64,000 nt of DNA, taken from assembly GCA_963814875.1 (NCBI GenBank), contig CAWFFJ010000016.1, positions 62,001 to 126,000 on the forward strand, read 5' to 3'. The position numbers and the translations under genes were made by a program. Under the pieces are notes generated by a model. The model saw only the letters and a list, made by a program, of their open reading frames with translations. It did not search any database and was not told the origin of the DNA. Shown one piece after another: positions 35,619-44,366 of this stretch. Each line of letters begins with the position of its first letter. Position 1 is the first letter of the stretch. This stretch comes from CAVSIS01 sp963814875 (GTDB lineage Bacteria > Acidobacteriota > Thermoanaerobaculia > Thermoanaerobaculales > Sulfomarinibacteraceae).

Positions 35619-35756
35619 GGAAACTCCCGGGGTTGGAGGCCGATCCAGCAGGCACTTCCCACCCGACCGGGAACGCCCGCCACGACGCGCCAACGGGCCG
35701 AACCGGGGGCTCTCTCGCTCGCAGCGAACGGCGCCGCCCGGGTTCGGATCCTGCCG

Positions 35757-36530
35757 TCAGCTCCTGACAGCCGGGGCCGGTACTGGCGGCAACGCGAGGC
35801 CGATGGCCTCGAGGCGCGGCGCGACCACCGCGCGCTGCGCGGCCATGACCTGGCGCGCGCCCTCCCAGCCCGCCGCGACCACGGCCGCGAGCGCATCCGC
35901 TGAGAACGGCTCGCCCTCGGCCGTCCCCTGGACCTCGACCAGGCGGCCGTCGCCGGTGAAGACGAGGTTGCAGTCGACGTCGCAGTCGAGGTCCTCACCG
36001 TAGTCGAGGTCGACCCGGACCTCGCCGCGCACCAACCCGACCGCAACCCCCGCGATCTGGTGGACCAGCGGCCAGTCGGTGAGCACGCCCTGCTCCCACA
36101 TCCGGGCCAAGGCGAGCACCAGCGAGACCCACGCGCCCGAGATCCCCGCCGTGCGGGTCGAGCCGTCGGCCTGGAGCACATCGCAGTCGGCGAGCAGAGA
36201 GCGCTCGCCGAGCAGCTCGCGGCGCACCGCAGCGCGCAGGGCACGGCCAATCAAGCGCTGGATCTCCTGTGAGCGGCCGCTCTGGCGCCCGCGCGCCACC
36301 TCGCGCTCGCTGCGGGTGTCGGTCGCGCGAGGCAGCATCGCGTACTCGGCGGTCACCCAGCCCTCCCCGGTGCCGCGCAGGAACGGCGCGGTGCGGTCGG
36401 TGAGCGACACACTGCACAGCACGACCGTGTTGCCGGCGCGGTAGAGGACGTTGCCCTCGGGGTAGCGGATGAAGCCGGGCTCGATGGTGATCGGCCGGAT
36501 CTCATGCTGCTGGCGTCCGTCAGGTCGCAT
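35757..36530 (-). CDS. rph: ribonuclease PH
   Basis: RNase PH trims tRNA 3' ends using phosphate. The 257-residue protein starts RPDGRQQHEIRP and shows GNTVVLCSVSLTDRTAPF, PRAT-x-RSEREVARGRQSGRSQEIQRLIGRALR with the phosphate-binding arginines, LQADGSTRTAGISGA and CDVDCNLVFTGDG. All hallmark parts are present. A TATACT box at 36557-36552 on the coding strand and GAGGAGG before ATG fit its own promoter. It sits between a tRNA cluster and murI. Confidence 0.96.
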   Translation of the reverse strand: MRPDGRQQHEIRPITIEPGFIRYPEGNVLYRAGNTVVLCSVSLTDRTAPFLRGTGEGWVTAEYAMLPRATDTRSEREVARGRQSGRSQEIQRLIGRALRAAVRRELLGERSLLADCDVLQADGSTRTAGISGAWVSLVLALARMWEQGVLTDWPLVHQIAGVAVGLVRGEVRVDLDYGEDLDCDVDCNLVFTGDGRLVEVQGTAEGEPFSADALAAVVAAGWEGARQVMAAQRAVVAPRLEAIGLALPPVPAPAVRS

Positions 36531-36621
36531 CAGGCCTCCTCGTGGGCGCGCAGTATAGCGCCGCCGCGGTTGAACAGACGCTGATGGCGATCCCTGGTCG
36601 GGAGTGACGCATCATCGATCC

Positions 36622-36922
36622 CCACCACCAAGACACCAAGACACCAAGAGGACGTTCAAGGCCAGGAGCGCGCTCCCAATCACGGCTCGAAGGGGGTTCC
36701 ACCAGGGGGGCACGCGATCGGGCAGAACTCAAGCCGTACCCGGAGCACCGCCGCGCGCACGGCGCGCGGCCCTGACGGGAGAAGCGGGTGGACGAAAGAA
36801 CCCCTCTCTCGTCCGCACGCTCCTCCTGTCAAGGGCGGCTGCTGGAGCCAGCCGTCGGGGCCTGCGAGACCGCTGCCTCGCGCTTGCGATTGCTTTGTGA
36901 CGTCTTGGTGTCTTGGTGGTTC
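36622..36922. repeat. interspersed element B2 with inverted CACCAAGA octamer ends
   Basis: CCACCACCAAGACACCAAGACACCAAG (36622-36648) is mirrored by CGTCTTGGTGTCTTGGTGGTT (36901-36921). The 250 bases between hold no gene. It fills most of the 396-base gap between rph and the murI stop and ends five bases from that stop. Confidence 0.8.
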
Positions 36923-36926
36923 TGCC

Positions 36927-37739
36927 CTACCCGCCGGCGTCGACGTCGACCAGCTCGAGGTGCTCCGGGTCACGGCCGAGGATGGCGCGGGCGACGTTGC
37001 GGAAGTGCTCGGAGCCGTCGGTGAGCTCGACGACGACCTGACCGCTCCCCCTTCCGGCGAGCAGCCCGGCGTGGTCGGCCTCGACCGCCGCGGCGACGCT
37101 CAAGGCGGAGTCCACCAGGCGCACGCCAGGGCCGACCACACGCTCGAGCGACGGCACGAGCAGCGGGTAGTGGGTGCAGCCGAGCACGATCGCCTCGACG
37201 CCCCACTCCAGAAGCGGTGCCAGGTAGTGGGTCGCGACCGCGTCGGTCACCGGGTGGTCGCCCCAGCCCTCCTCGGCCAGCGGCACGAACAGCGGGCAGG
37301 CGGCCGCACGGACGGCGATGCCGCCGTTGCGCCGAGCGAGCTCACGCTGGTAGGACTCGGAACGGATCGTCCCTTCGGTGCCGATCACACCGACCCGGAG
37401 CGCCCCGGTGGCGAGCACCGCTCGTACCCCGGGCTCGACCACCCCGACCACGGGCACCGGGCACGCGTCCCGGACCGCTTCGAGGGCGTAGGACGACGCG
37501 GTGTTGCACGCCACGACCAGAAGCGAGATTCCCTGGCCGACCAGGTGGCGGGCAGCGTTGACCGCGTAGCGCTGGACGGTACCGGCCGACTTGGTCCCGT
37601 ACGGCAGCCGGGCGGTGTCGCCGAGGTAGAGGAAGTCCTCGCGCGGCAGCTTCTCGACCAGCGCGCGCAGCACGGTCAGGCCCCCCACCCCGGAGTCGAA
37701 GATCCCGATTGGACCCGCACCACCTGACGTCGCGCTCAT
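36927..37739 (-). CDS. murI: glutamate racemase
   Basis: MurI makes D-glutamate for peptidoglycan. The 270-residue protein has FDSGVGGLTV, the first catalytic cysteine in VVACNTASS, and the second in GCTHYPLL. ATG overlaps the GerMN stop (ATGA), so it is the last gene of the amidase-GerMN-murI unit, all three acting on or for the cell wall. Confidence 0.96.
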   Translation of the reverse strand: MSATSGGAGPIGIFDSGVGGLTVLRALVEKLPREDFLYLGDTARLPYGTKSAGTVQRYAVNAARHLVGQGISLLVVACNTASSYALEAVRDACPVPVVGVVEPGVRAVLATGALRVGVIGTEGTIRSESYQRELARRNGGIAVRAAACPLFVPLAEEGWGDHPVTDAVATHYLAPLLEWGVEAIVLGCTHYPLLVPSLERVVGPGVRLVDSALSVAAAVEADHAGLLAGRGSGQVVVELTDGSEHFRNVARAILGRDPEHLELVDVDAGG

Positions 37740-38296
37740 GAGGTGCCGATGAACGCCTTGTTCAGCGCCAGCGGGCGCGACAGGTCGAGGTGCCCGGTCA
37801 GCGTCTGCACCTCGCGGCCGCCGAACAGCAGCTGGACGCCGTTGAGCTCGGGGCAGTTGAACAGCACCGAGTCGACCACGGCGTACGCGAACAGAAGCTC
37901 GGTCTGCGCTCCGCCCAGAGGCGTCGGCGGCGGGGAGAGATCGACAAACGCGTGCCCTGCCTGGTCGACGTAGACCCCGAGCAGCTCCGCCGGGTACGGG
38001 ACCGGCGACGGGCGCTGCTCCGAAGAGCCCGCAAGGAGCTCCCGGACCACCACCCGGACGCGCTCCTGGACCTCAGCCGGCAGGGGCACTGAACGCAGCT
38101 CCGGATGCAGCAGGCCGTCGTTCGCTGTGAACAGGAGGAGGATCCGCTGCTCAGGGGCCGGCGTCGGGGTCGGGGGCTCGACCGCGATCACCGCGGCGGG
38201 CGGTCTGGGAGTGCCGCCGCCACCGAGGAGCAGCCACGCCAGAAGCGCGGCGACGGCCGCCGCTGCAACGGCGATCCAGACCACGCGGCGGTTCAT
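37736..38296 (-). CDS. GerMN-domain protein
   Basis: A 186-residue protein with one N-terminal membrane helix (WIAVAAAAVAALLAWLLL), a Pro-Thr linker, then a GerMN (sporulation/spore germination) domain: RILLLFTANDGLLHPELRSVPLP, VRVVVRELLAGS, VYVDQAGHAFVDLSPP, LLFAYAVVDSVLFNCPELNGVQLLFGG. In non-sporulating bacteria it commonly accompanies a wall amidase and is presumed to bind or regulate it in the periplasm. Overlaps both neighbours by four bases. Confidence 0.88.
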   Translation of the reverse strand: MNRRVVWIAVAAAAVAALLAWLLLGGGGTPRPPAAVIAVEPPTPTPAPEQRILLLFTANDGLLHPELRSVPLPAEVQERVRVVVRELLAGSSEQRPSPVPYPAELLGVYVDQAGHAFVDLSPPPTPLGGAQTELLFAYAVVDSVLFNCPELNGVQLLFGGREVQTLTGHLDLSRPLALNKAFIGTS

Positions 38297-39738
38297 GGCG
38301 AGCCTACGAAGTCCGCCACCCCGAGCGCGATCGCGTCGGCGATGCGCTGCTGGTAGTCAGCATCGGAGAGCAGCCGGTTCTCCTGCGGATTGGAGAGGAA
38401 TCCGACCTCGACCAGCACCGCCGGCATGGTGGCGCCGGTGAGCACGACGAACGGGGCCTGCTTGACGCCGCGGTCCTTGGCGCCGAGCAGCGCGTCGAGA
38501 CGCGACTGGACCGAGACCGCAAGGTGTGCGCTCTCGTTGAGCACCTCGGCCTGGGCGAGGTCCCACAGGATGAGGTCGAGCTGGGAGTGCTGCGGGCTGC
38601 CGGCCCCGGCCCGGTTCTCCAACTCGGCGGTCGCGGCGGCGGCGGCATCGGTGGACGACTGGTCGAGGCTCATGTAGTAGGTCTCGGCACCTCGTACGGC
38701 GGCGACCGTCGACGCATTCGCGTGCAGGGAGACGAACGCCCGAGCGTTGAGCCGGTTGGCCAACGCGGTGCGATCGGTGAGGGCCCGGGTCTCGTCCCCG
38801 TTGCGGGTCAGCCTTACGGTGTAGCCGCGCGCCTCGAGCGCTGCGGCCAGGCGACGAGCGAGGGCGAGCACGACGACCTTCTCGGCCGCGCCGCCCGCGG
38901 TCACGGCGCCGGTGTCGTCGCCGCCGTGGCCGGGATCAATGACGATCGGAGCCGGGCCTTCGCTCTCGGTCCCGACGCCGACCGGTGCCGGGGTCGGCAT
39001 GACCTTCCCCAGCTCGAGGATGACTCGTGCCGGGTTGTCGAGACGATGCCAGGCGCGCAGCCCGACATCCGGCGCCAGATCGACCCGCACCTCGGAACCC
39101 TCAGCGGTGAGCGAACGCACTCGCCGCGAGCGCATCGGCCCGGGGGCCTCGACCCGAGGAGTCGCGTCGGCGAAGCGCACGACCACGGTTCCGTCGGCGT
39201 TGGTGACGACCTCGGACTCGGCGTCACGCCCGAGGGTCAGGACGAGAGTCGTGGTAGCGGCGAAGTCGGCCACGGCCGAACGGATCACGACCGGCTCGGC
39301 AAAGCGAGCGCCGACCGCGATCCGGTACCCCCACTCGGAGCGCTCCAGACGCAGCCCGAAGGCGCGCAGAACATAGCGGTCGAGGAAATCCGGCGAGGCT
39401 GCGACACCGCCCTGGGAAGCGATCGGTGCTTCGCCGGTGTCGACGAGCTTGTCATCGACCAGCACGATCTTCCGATCGGGCGCGAGCTGGACCGAATGGT
39501 CGCCAAGCACGATGCGATAGGTGCCCGCAGCGGGCGAGAACCCGGCCTCGGCGCCGATCAGCTGCAACACCGGCAGCAGCTCGACACGTCCGGCGAAGGA
39601 AGGCACGTCGACGGTTCGGCCGAGGTAGGCGAAGGTGACCGGGCCTTCCGCCGCGACCGGCGAGCCCGAGAGCACCACTGCGACGAGGATCAGAACAGTG
39701 GTCAACGCGGGCGCCAACGGCAACCGTGGTCTACGCAT
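38293..39738 (-). CDS. N-acetylmuramoyl-L-alanine amidase (AmiC-type)
   Basis: A 481-residue exported amidase that cuts the bond between MurNAc and L-alanine, typically at division. After the signal peptide comes a beta-rich domain, an AMIN domain (about residues 185-245) for septal targeting, and Amidase_3. Zinc ligands: His in IDPGHGGDDTG, Glu in AAEKVVVLAL, His in SLHANAS; catalytic Glu in VEVGFLSN. Start taken at ATG 39738; a GTG two codons earlier is possible. The gap 39745-39898 to tmRNA holds no clear gene. Confidence 0.93.
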   Translation of the reverse strand: MRRPRLPLAPALTTVLILVAVVLSGSPVAAEGPVTFAYLGRTVDVPSFAGRVELLPVLQLIGAEAGFSPAAGTYRIVLGDHSVQLAPDRKIVLVDDKLVDTGEAPIASQGGVAASPDFLDRYVLRAFGLRLERSEWGYRIAVGARFAEPVVIRSAVADFAATTTLVLTLGRDAESEVVTNADGTVVVRFADATPRVEAPGPMRSRRVRSLTAEGSEVRVDLAPDVGLRAWHRLDNPARVILELGKVMPTPAPVGVGTESEGPAPIVIDPGHGGDDTGAVTAGGAAEKVVVLALARRLAAALEARGYTVRLTRNGDETRALTDRTALANRLNARAFVSLHANASTVAAVRGAETYYMSLDQSSTDAAAAATAELENRAGAGSPQHSQLDLILWDLAQAEVLNESAHLAVSVQSRLDALLGAKDRGVKQAPFVVLTGATMPAVLVEVGFLSNPQENRLLSDADYQQRIADAIALGVADFVGSP

Positions 39739-39898
39739 TGCCACCGCTGCGCGTGCGCACGAGACGAACGCCCCGAGACGAGGCCGGTGGTCGGGACCGG
39801 AGGTCCCGTGTGATCGTGCCTTGCTTGCCGGACCCAGCGGTCCGCTCGCTCGTGCTCATGACGGCGCCACCTCCGCGGCAGGTCCGGAAGGCGATAGA

Positions 39899-40249
39899 TG
39901 GTGGAGGCGGTGGGAATCGAACCCACGTCCGAGGAACCCCGGCTCTAGGTGTCTCCGTGTGCAGCCTGCCGGGTAAATCTCGCCCCGTGGTCTGTCAGCA
40001 GGCACCCGCACCACGGGGCCAGCCCGTTAGATCTCGGTCACCGCTTCCGGGCGGCACGGCGACCCAGCCTGCCTGAATGACGTCGACCCCAGGCCGGCAG
40101 GCGGAACCTCGGGACCAACGTGGCTACCTAGGCAGCCAGTGCGTATTCAGCGTTGGCAGCTGTAAAGACCCACCTGTTTTACGAGGGGGTGGACCTCGAC
40201 ACGCTGCCCAGAGCCGGAAACCGTTCCCCGTCGAACCCAGTACGCCCCC
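39899..40249 (-). ncRNA. ssrA: transfer-messenger RNA (tmRNA)
   Basis: The 5' end GGGGGCGTACTGGGTTCGACGGGG and 3' end GGTTCGATTCCCACCGCCTCCACCA form the tRNA-like part; the 7-base acceptor stem pairs fully (one G-U) and CCA is encoded. Length 351. The tag frame is at 40160-40128: GCT GCC AAC GCT GAA TAC GCA CTG GCT GCC TAG, giving AANAEYALAA with the ALAA degradation end. tmRNA rescues stalled ribosomes together with SmpB. Confidence 0.95.
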
Positions 40250-40364
40250 GGATCCAACAGTCGCGCCCAGTGTAGCACCGCCCTGCCTCTGTACTCCTCC
40301 CCGATCAGAAGTTGCTCCGGTTTGACAACTTCATCATCCGCACGGCGCGAGAGCCCGAAGTTGA

Positions 40365-40556
40365 AACGCAAAGACGCCAAGACGCCAAGCCATCGCAGGG
40401 GCAGGAAGGCGGGCGCGCGGCGGGACCCCACACGGTCGACGTCGGTTCTCCGCATCCGGAGCCCACCGCTGAACGAGACCGGCCGATCCACAGAGCGCCG
40501 CCACTTCTTGGGACCCACCACGGCCCTCTTCGTGTCTTGGTGTCTTGCTGGTCAAA
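40365..40556. repeat. interspersed element B3 with octamer ends
   Basis: AACGCAAAGACGCCAAGACGCCAAG (40366-40389) faces CGTGTCTTGGTGTCTTGCTGGT (40531-40552). This copy is the most diverged of the B type (CGCCAAGA units on the left). No gene inside. Part of the 515-base gap between tmRNA and comM. Confidence 0.7.
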
Positions 40557-40602
40557 GGTCCTTGCGCCCGGCCCGCCACGAATCGGGAACGCTCTCGCTG
40601 GC

Positions 40603-40678
40603 CTCCTCACCTTCTTACCTCCTCACCTTCTAACCTTCTTACCTCCCCACGTCTCGCATCTTGCCTCTTGCGTCCCGC
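40603..40678. repeat. tandem octamers then heptamers
   Basis: Six contiguous 8-base units (CTCCTCAC, CTTCTTAC, CTCCTCAC, CTTCTAAC, CTTCTTAC, CTCCCCAC; 40603-40650) are followed without a gap by four 7-base units (GTCTCGC, ATCTTGC, CTCTTGC, GTCCCGC; 40651-40678). The 7-base units are those seen inside A2 and A4. No mirrored left arm was found, so this may be one end of a degraded element. Confidence 0.6.
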
Positions 40679-40764
40679 GGCGCTGGGCTGCGACCACGCT
40701 TGACTTCGGCGTGCGCCCGTGGCACGGTTGAACTGTTCCACGCTGCACAGCACGGGAGAAAACC

Positions 40765-42324
40765 ATGCTGGCGAAAGCCTTCAGTGCAACGCCCCGCGGC
40801 GTGGGAGCCCTATTTGTTACCGTCGAGGTCGACCGCATCCGGGCCCAGCTGCCCTCGGTGACCGTGGTCGGCCTGCCCGACACTGCCGTGCGCGAGGCGC
40901 GCGAGCGCGTGATGGCAGCGATCCGACACCTCGGCCGTCCGGCCGAGCCCGCCAATATTGTCATCAACCTGGCGCCGGCCGACGAGCGCAAAGAGGGCGC
41001 CGCCCTCGACCTGCCGATTGCGGTCGGCCTGCTCGCTGCCGCCGGAGAGGTGCCGCTGACCCGGCTCGAAGGACGCCTGATGCTCGGCGAGCTGTCGCTC
41101 GAAGGCGACCTGCAGCCTGTCCGCGGGGTGCTGCCAATCACGCTCGCAGCCCGCGACGCCGGCTTCACCGAGGTGGTGGTCCCCGCAGAGAACCGTCCCG
41201 AGGCCGAGGTTGTCGCAGGTCTCACGGTGATCGCCGCCGCGACCTTGGGCGAGGTCGTGCGCTACCTTCGCGACGGCGTACCGCCGCCCGATCGTCCCGA
41301 CCGCACGCAGCACACGCGACGGCACGATGCTCGCCGGACGCCCAATCTCTCGGACGTGGTCGGCCAGGAGGTCGCCCGGCGCGCTCTCGAGGTGGCGGCC
41401 GCCGGCGGCCACCACCTCCTGCTGATGGGGCCGCCAGGCAGCGGCAAGTCGATGCTCGCACGCCGACTGTCCGGAATCCTGCCGCCGCTCGACATCGATG
41501 AGGCCCTCGAGACGACCTCCGTGTACTCGGTGTCGACGCGGGTTCCCCGTCCCCGCGGGCTGGTCGCCGAGCGCCCCTTCAGGGCTCCCCACCACACCAT
41601 CTCCTCCGCCGCGCTGATCGGTGGCGGCGCGGTTCCGCAGCCGGGCGAGGCCTCGCTCGCCCACCACGGAGTGCTCTTCCTCGACGAGCTCACCGAGTTT
41701 CGGCGCGACGTGCTCGAGGCCCTGCGGCAGCCGCTCGAGGACCGCACCGTCACCGTCGCCCGTGCGCACTCGTCGTTGGTCTTCCCGGCCAGCTTCCAGC
41801 TCGTTGCGGCGGCCAACCCGTGCCCGTGCGGCTACCTCGGCGACCCCCGGCGCAGCTGTACGTGCACGCCAACCCAGGTCGGCCGCTACCAGAGCCGGCT
41901 CTCGGGACCGCTGGTCGATCGCATCGACCTCCAGGTGGCGGTCGCGCCGGTGCCGTGGCGTGAGCTGACCTCCGACCGCCGCGGTGAGCCCACCGCTTCG
42001 GTCGCCGAACGCGTGCGTCGCGCTCGCGAGCGCCAACGGGAGCGACTCGCCGGCATCGGAATGCGGACCAACGCCGATCTGGGCCCCGAGGAGATCGCCC
42101 GATTCTGCGGCCCGACTCCCGACGGACGAAGACTGCTCGAGCGCGCCACCCGCACCCTCGCCCTGTCGGCGCGGGCCTTCCACCGCATCCTCCGGGTCGC
42201 GAGGACCCTGGCCGACCTCGCCGATGCCGAGCGCGTTGACGCCGCACACATCGCTGAAGCGGTGGCCTACCGCGCGCTGGACCGCGCCACGGGAGCCGGC
42301 GGAGCGATCCGTGCTGCCGGATGA
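40765..42324 (+). CDS. comM: ComM/YifB-type AAA+ ATPase
   Basis: ComM is a hexameric helicase that promotes branch migration of incoming DNA in natural transformation. The 519-residue protein has the N-terminal Lon-like domain (VVGLPDTAVREARERV), Walker A MGPPGSGKS, Walker B LFLDEL, and the Mg-chelatase-type C-terminal helical domain. A zinc-binding-like CPCGYLGDPRRSCTCT insert is present. Its last 53 codons (from 42165) lie in a 282-bp sequence repeated at 45756-46037. The protein itself is complete. SD GGGAGAA precedes the ATG. Confidence 0.94.
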   Translation: MLAKAFSATPRGVGALFVTVEVDRIRAQLPSVTVVGLPDTAVREARERVMAAIRHLGRPAEPANIVINLAPADERKEGAALDLPIAVGLLAAAGEVPLTRLEGRLMLGELSLEGDLQPVRGVLPITLAARDAGFTEVVVPAENRPEAEVVAGLTVIAAATLGEVVRYLRDGVPPPDRPDRTQHTRRHDARRTPNLSDVVGQEVARRALEVAAAGGHHLLLMGPPGSGKSMLARRLSGILPPLDIDEALETTSVYSVSTRVPRPRGLVAERPFRAPHHTISSAALIGGGAVPQPGEASLAHHGVLFLDELTEFRRDVLEALRQPLEDRTVTVARAHSSLVFPASFQLVAAANPCPCGYLGDPRRSCTCTPTQVGRYQSRLSGPLVDRIDLQVAVAPVPWRELTSDRRGEPTASVAERVRRARERQRERLAGIGMRTNADLGPEEIARFCGPTPDGRRLLERATRTLALSARAFHRILRVARTLADLADAERVDAAHIAEAVAYRALDRATGAGGAIRAAG

Positions 42325-42446
42325 GCCGCGAACGCTCGGGAGTTAATACAATGGGCCCGTGGTGGTGCACGCGACCGGAACGGAGCTTCTCCAGCGGGTG
42401 CTCGGACGTGACCTGCGGCAGCCGCTATGGCTGACGCGCGAGGAGG
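42165..42446 (+). repeat. left copy of 282-bp direct repeat
   Basis: Identical to 45756-46037 at 280 of 282 positions (differences at 42300 C/T and 42325 G/C), with no indels. It contains the comM 3' end, the 34-base spacer with the TACAAT box, and the first 29 codons of the downstream gene. Confidence 0.95.
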
Positions 42447-42508
42447 AAGGGAGCCGCCCGCGTCAGAACCTGGACACCGATCGCCACACCGCTGCCCTCG
42501 CCCGGTAG
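42359..42508 (+). pseudogene. truncated 5' copy of the cyclase-like gene
   Basis: The first 29 codons equal those of the intact gene at 45950, then the frame leaves the repeat and stops at 42508 (49 codons). It retains the TACAAT box at 42347-42352, so a short nonsense product may be made. Confidence 0.8.
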
Positions 42509-42735
42509 TGAGGGCGATCCAGAGTCCCGGGACGTGCGCGCGCCGTCCCAGGCCGCTCGAGGAATCGGCGGCAACCAACGCATCCCCTGCGCGAGAAGAC
42601 CAAGGAAGACCAGTGATCAAAATCACGTTAGGCAGAAGTTCTACTTAGGATTGTAATTCAGATCACCACTCTCTCACCCTTCAACGCATAGTTTCAGCAG
42701 GGAGTGTATAGATCGAACGACTAGGGAGGTGTCTC

Positions 42736-44091
42736 GTGATCCAGGATCGGAAACTCTGCGTGAGGACCGTCGGTCTCGTTGTGTTCTGCCTCGCCTACTT
42801 CGTGGGTGCCGCGCCGGTGATGGCCCAGCAACTGAAGCTGTTTCCTGCGCAGGGTCCACAGAGCGGCGCGCCAACGCCCTTCCTTGATGCCTGCTTCAAC
42901 CTCAGCCAATGGGCCTATCCGAGGGCGTACACCACCCACCTGGGAGTGTACGACCGCATCCTCGCAGACTATGCGGACTCTCATCCGACGCAAGTGTCGA
43001 GCTGCTTCAGCCAGCTGGATACAGCCGGAATCCAGTTCGCGATGGGCACCGGGGCATTGAAGGAGTGGTGTACCACTGCCCAGGACTGTTTCAACGCCGA
43101 GGAGCCTGACTGGGACAGCCTGACCACGCTGGGCGGCACGATCGCCATGATGGAGTTGGATGAGCCTCTGACCGCCGTATTGATGAACCCGGATTGGCCA
43201 CTCAGCCGGGACTACAACTACGCGGTTGCCCAGACGGCTGAGTTTATCCGACTGGTTCGGCAGAAGTACCCGAACGTTACCATTGTCGAGCAGGAAGCCT
43301 ACCCAGCCATTTCGGCCTCGGTCCTCGAATCATGGGTGCGAGACCTGAAATCGCGGTGCATCGCCATCGGCACGAGGCCGCCTGACTACTTCGAACTCGA
43401 TCACGACTGGCACGCACCGTACGGCTCCGGGACGTTTCGCTGGAACTGGTACGACATCAGCAACATGAAATCCGTGTGCCACGGCATAGGCGTCGGCTTC
43501 TCGGTGATCTTCTGGGCCGCGGACGCTTCCAACTCCAACAGCGACTCCGATTGGTACAACGGCGTCATGTACCAAGGGGCCATGTACCAGATACACGGCA
43601 TCATGCCCGACTACTACTCGCTCAATAGCTGGCTGAACATCCCGCACGTGACGGTACCTGGAACAACCTGTTCGTCAAGCTTCATGGGCACTGCGTATTC
43701 GTTTCTGACCTGGTCGTACTTCCCCCACTGCGCAAGCGGCGGCCCCGACTGCATGAGCCCAGGACAAGTGTTGGAGCCCTACGAGTCCGTAGAGTCGGCG
43801 GACGGGCGGTTCGTCTTCGTCTATCAGGGAGACGGCAATCTCGTCCTGTACGACCAGTCGTGGACACCCCACTGGGCAAGCAACACTGCCGGTACCAGCC
43901 TGGGAGTCGTTGAGATGCAAGGAGACGGCAACCTCGTCTTGTACGATGCGAGCTGGACGCCCAGGTGGAGTTCACACACTCACGGGAACCTCGGGAGCCA
44001 CCTGGCGGTCCAGAACGACGGGAACGTGGTGGTGTACAGCCCAGGCGGCCCGCCGCTGTGGGAAACCGACACGGACGGCCATTGCCCCTGA
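42736..44091 (+). CDS. secreted protein with bulb-type (B-)lectin domain
   Basis: A 451-residue exported protein (signal ending APVMAQQ). Residues about 35-335 form an unassigned domain with many Trp/Tyr and seven or more Cys; MMELDEPL, VTIVEQEAY, DYFELDHDWH and FSVIFWAAD suggest a glycosidase-like TIM barrel, but I cannot name a family. Residues about 345-451 are a B-lectin beta-prism with all three sugar motifs intact: QGDGNLVLY at 364 and 395 and QNDGNVVVY at 426, spaced 31 residues. A mannose-type glycan target is inferred. GTG start follows GGGAGG. Codon use is less GC-biased than neighbours. Confidence 0.78.
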   Translation: MIQDRKLCVRTVGLVVFCLAYFVGAAPVMAQQLKLFPAQGPQSGAPTPFLDACFNLSQWAYPRAYTTHLGVYDRILADYADSHPTQVSSCFSQLDTAGIQFAMGTGALKEWCTTAQDCFNAEEPDWDSLTTLGGTIAMMELDEPLTAVLMNPDWPLSRDYNYAVAQTAEFIRLVRQKYPNVTIVEQEAYPAISASVLESWVRDLKSRCIAIGTRPPDYFELDHDWHAPYGSGTFRWNWYDISNMKSVCHGIGVGFSVIFWAADASNSNSDSDWYNGVMYQGAMYQIHGIMPDYYSLNSWLNIPHVTVPGTTCSSSFMGTAYSFLTWSYFPHCASGGPDCMSPGQVLEPYESVESADGRFVFVYQGDGNLVLYDQSWTPHWASNTAGTSLGVVEMQGDGNLVLYDASWTPRWSSHTHGNLGSHLAVQNDGNVVVYSPGGPPLWETDTDGHCP

Positions 44092-44366
44092 TCCTCGACG
44101 GTTTTGGCGGAACGCGGCCGGGGATGGTTCGCCAGCCGATGGGGCGTAGCGGCCGCGCTGCGAAATCGAAGTTGCGCCAAAATGGGCAGAGAAGCCTCGC
44201 ATTCCGCTTGAGGGGGCTCGGCGATTCGAGGCGACGGCGTTGGAGTTCGGCAACGTCGGTATCGGCAGCCTTCGACGTGGGCGCCTGTCCCGGCTCGTGT
44301 AAGCTCTCGCGGCACGGCGTTCAGGTAGTATAGAGAACTGTCGTCGCCCGCGCGTTGGGAGGTTAT

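Noticed and set aside
42347..42508. The duplicated gene start as a functional small protein
   Set aside because: It is the truncated copy left by the insertion; after codon 29 it has unrelated low-complexity sequence.
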